Assembly (NCBI GenBank): GCA_002426575.1
Contig: DIRE01000083.1
Span: 3,870-9,559, forward strand
DNA: 5,690 nt
Direction of reading: 5' to 3'
DNA from: Clostridiaceae bacterium UBA5444
GTDB lineage: Bacteria; Bacillota; Clostridia; Clostridiales; Oxobacteraceae
The notes under the pieces: model-generated
What the model saw: only the letters and a program-made list of their open reading frames with translations
Database searches by the model: none
What the model was told of the DNA's origin: nothing
Program-made: the position numbers and the translations under genes
Shown: in pieces, positions 5,581 through 5,690 of the stretch
How the letters are laid out: every line of letters begins with the position of its first letter
Numbering within the stretch: the first letter of the stretch is position 1

Positions 5581-5639
5581 TAGTGAATAGGTAAGAACTA
5601 GCAATATGGAAGCAACTTCTTCACTATTCACTCTTACCT
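5581..5639. repeat. Interleaved inverted repeat upstream of the propeller operon
   Basis: AGTGAATAG (5582-5590) is the exact reverse complement of CTATTCACT (5624-5632), and AGGTAAGA (5589-5596) that of TCTTACCT (5632-5639). The order is A-B-A'-B', so the two pairings interlock rather than nest: in RNA they would be alternatives or a pseudoknot. A small GAAG-CAA-CTTC hairpin (5609-5619) lies inside. TTCACTATTCACT-like strings remind me of dispersed intergenic repeats in clostridia, but that is a memory-level impression. It ends 28 bp before the propeller start codon, in its likely leader or promoter. Confidence 0.6.
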
Positions 5640-5646
5640 TTTAACT

Positions 5647-5673
5647 ATTATATTATCTATTATAACAATTCAA
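5647..5673 (-). promoter_or_regulatory. Candidate promoter of the propeller/regulator operon
   Basis: On the minus strand, TTGAAT (5673-5668) is followed after 15 nt by TATAAT (5652-5647); the spacer is shorter than ideal. A second TATAAT (5664-5659) has only a weak -35 (TGTCTT) upstream. Either would give a leader of 80-100 nt carrying the inverted repeat at 5581-5639. The rest of the region to 5690 shows nothing else I can support. Confidence 0.35.
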
Positions 5674-5690
5674 TATGAAAAAAGACAGTT

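Noticed and set aside
5554..5690. Riboswitch or small RNA gene in the propeller leader
   Set aside because: The interlocked repeats match no riboswitch class I know, and no terminator hairpin with a U-tract is present, so only a repeat is annotated.

Overview
The window is AT-rich, with AT-leaning codon choice, strong GGAGG-type ribosome binding sites, a T-box leader and Gram-positive protein families. Together these suggest a Firmicute of the class Clostridia. I cannot name the genus from the sequence alone. It reads as chromosomal housekeeping sequence with some less ordinary genes; I see no phage, IS, CRISPR, tRNA or rRNA genes.

Layout, left to right. (1) Positions 1-505, minus strand: the first 168 codons of serS (seryl-tRNA synthetase), running off the left edge. 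(2) Positions ~521-762, minus: its T-box riboswitch leader, with a UCC (Ser) specifier, T-box motif and intrinsic terminator, driven by an extended -10 promoter near 769-797. (3) Positions 869-1066, plus: a 65-residue protein of unknown function. It converges on an M29 aminopeptidase gene (1095-2195, minus), and a perfect 28-bp palindrome between them looks like a two-way terminator. (4) Divergent from the aminopeptidase, across about 100 bp of AT-rich promoter DNA, is a plus-strand gene for a lipoprotein M1-family zinc metallopeptidase (to 3762). Its best ribosome binding site points at an AUA codon rather than a normal start. (5) Converging on it is a two-gene minus-strand operon. A membrane-anchored TolB/PD40-like beta-propeller protein (5553-4444) is followed 13 bp later by an OmpR-family response regulator with a degenerate, shortened receiver domain (4430-3771). 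No histidine kinase is visible. (6) Positions 5554-5690 hold the operon's upstream region, with an unusual interleaved inverted repeat.

How they may work together: serS is controlled by uncharged tRNA-Ser. The two peptidases (cytoplasmic M29, surface-anchored M1) could both serve peptide use, and they share a divergent control region containing a 7-7-7 inverted repeat. The propeller/regulator pair looks like a small signalling unit in which the regulator may not use classical phosphorylation. That last point is inference and is the most interesting part of the window.
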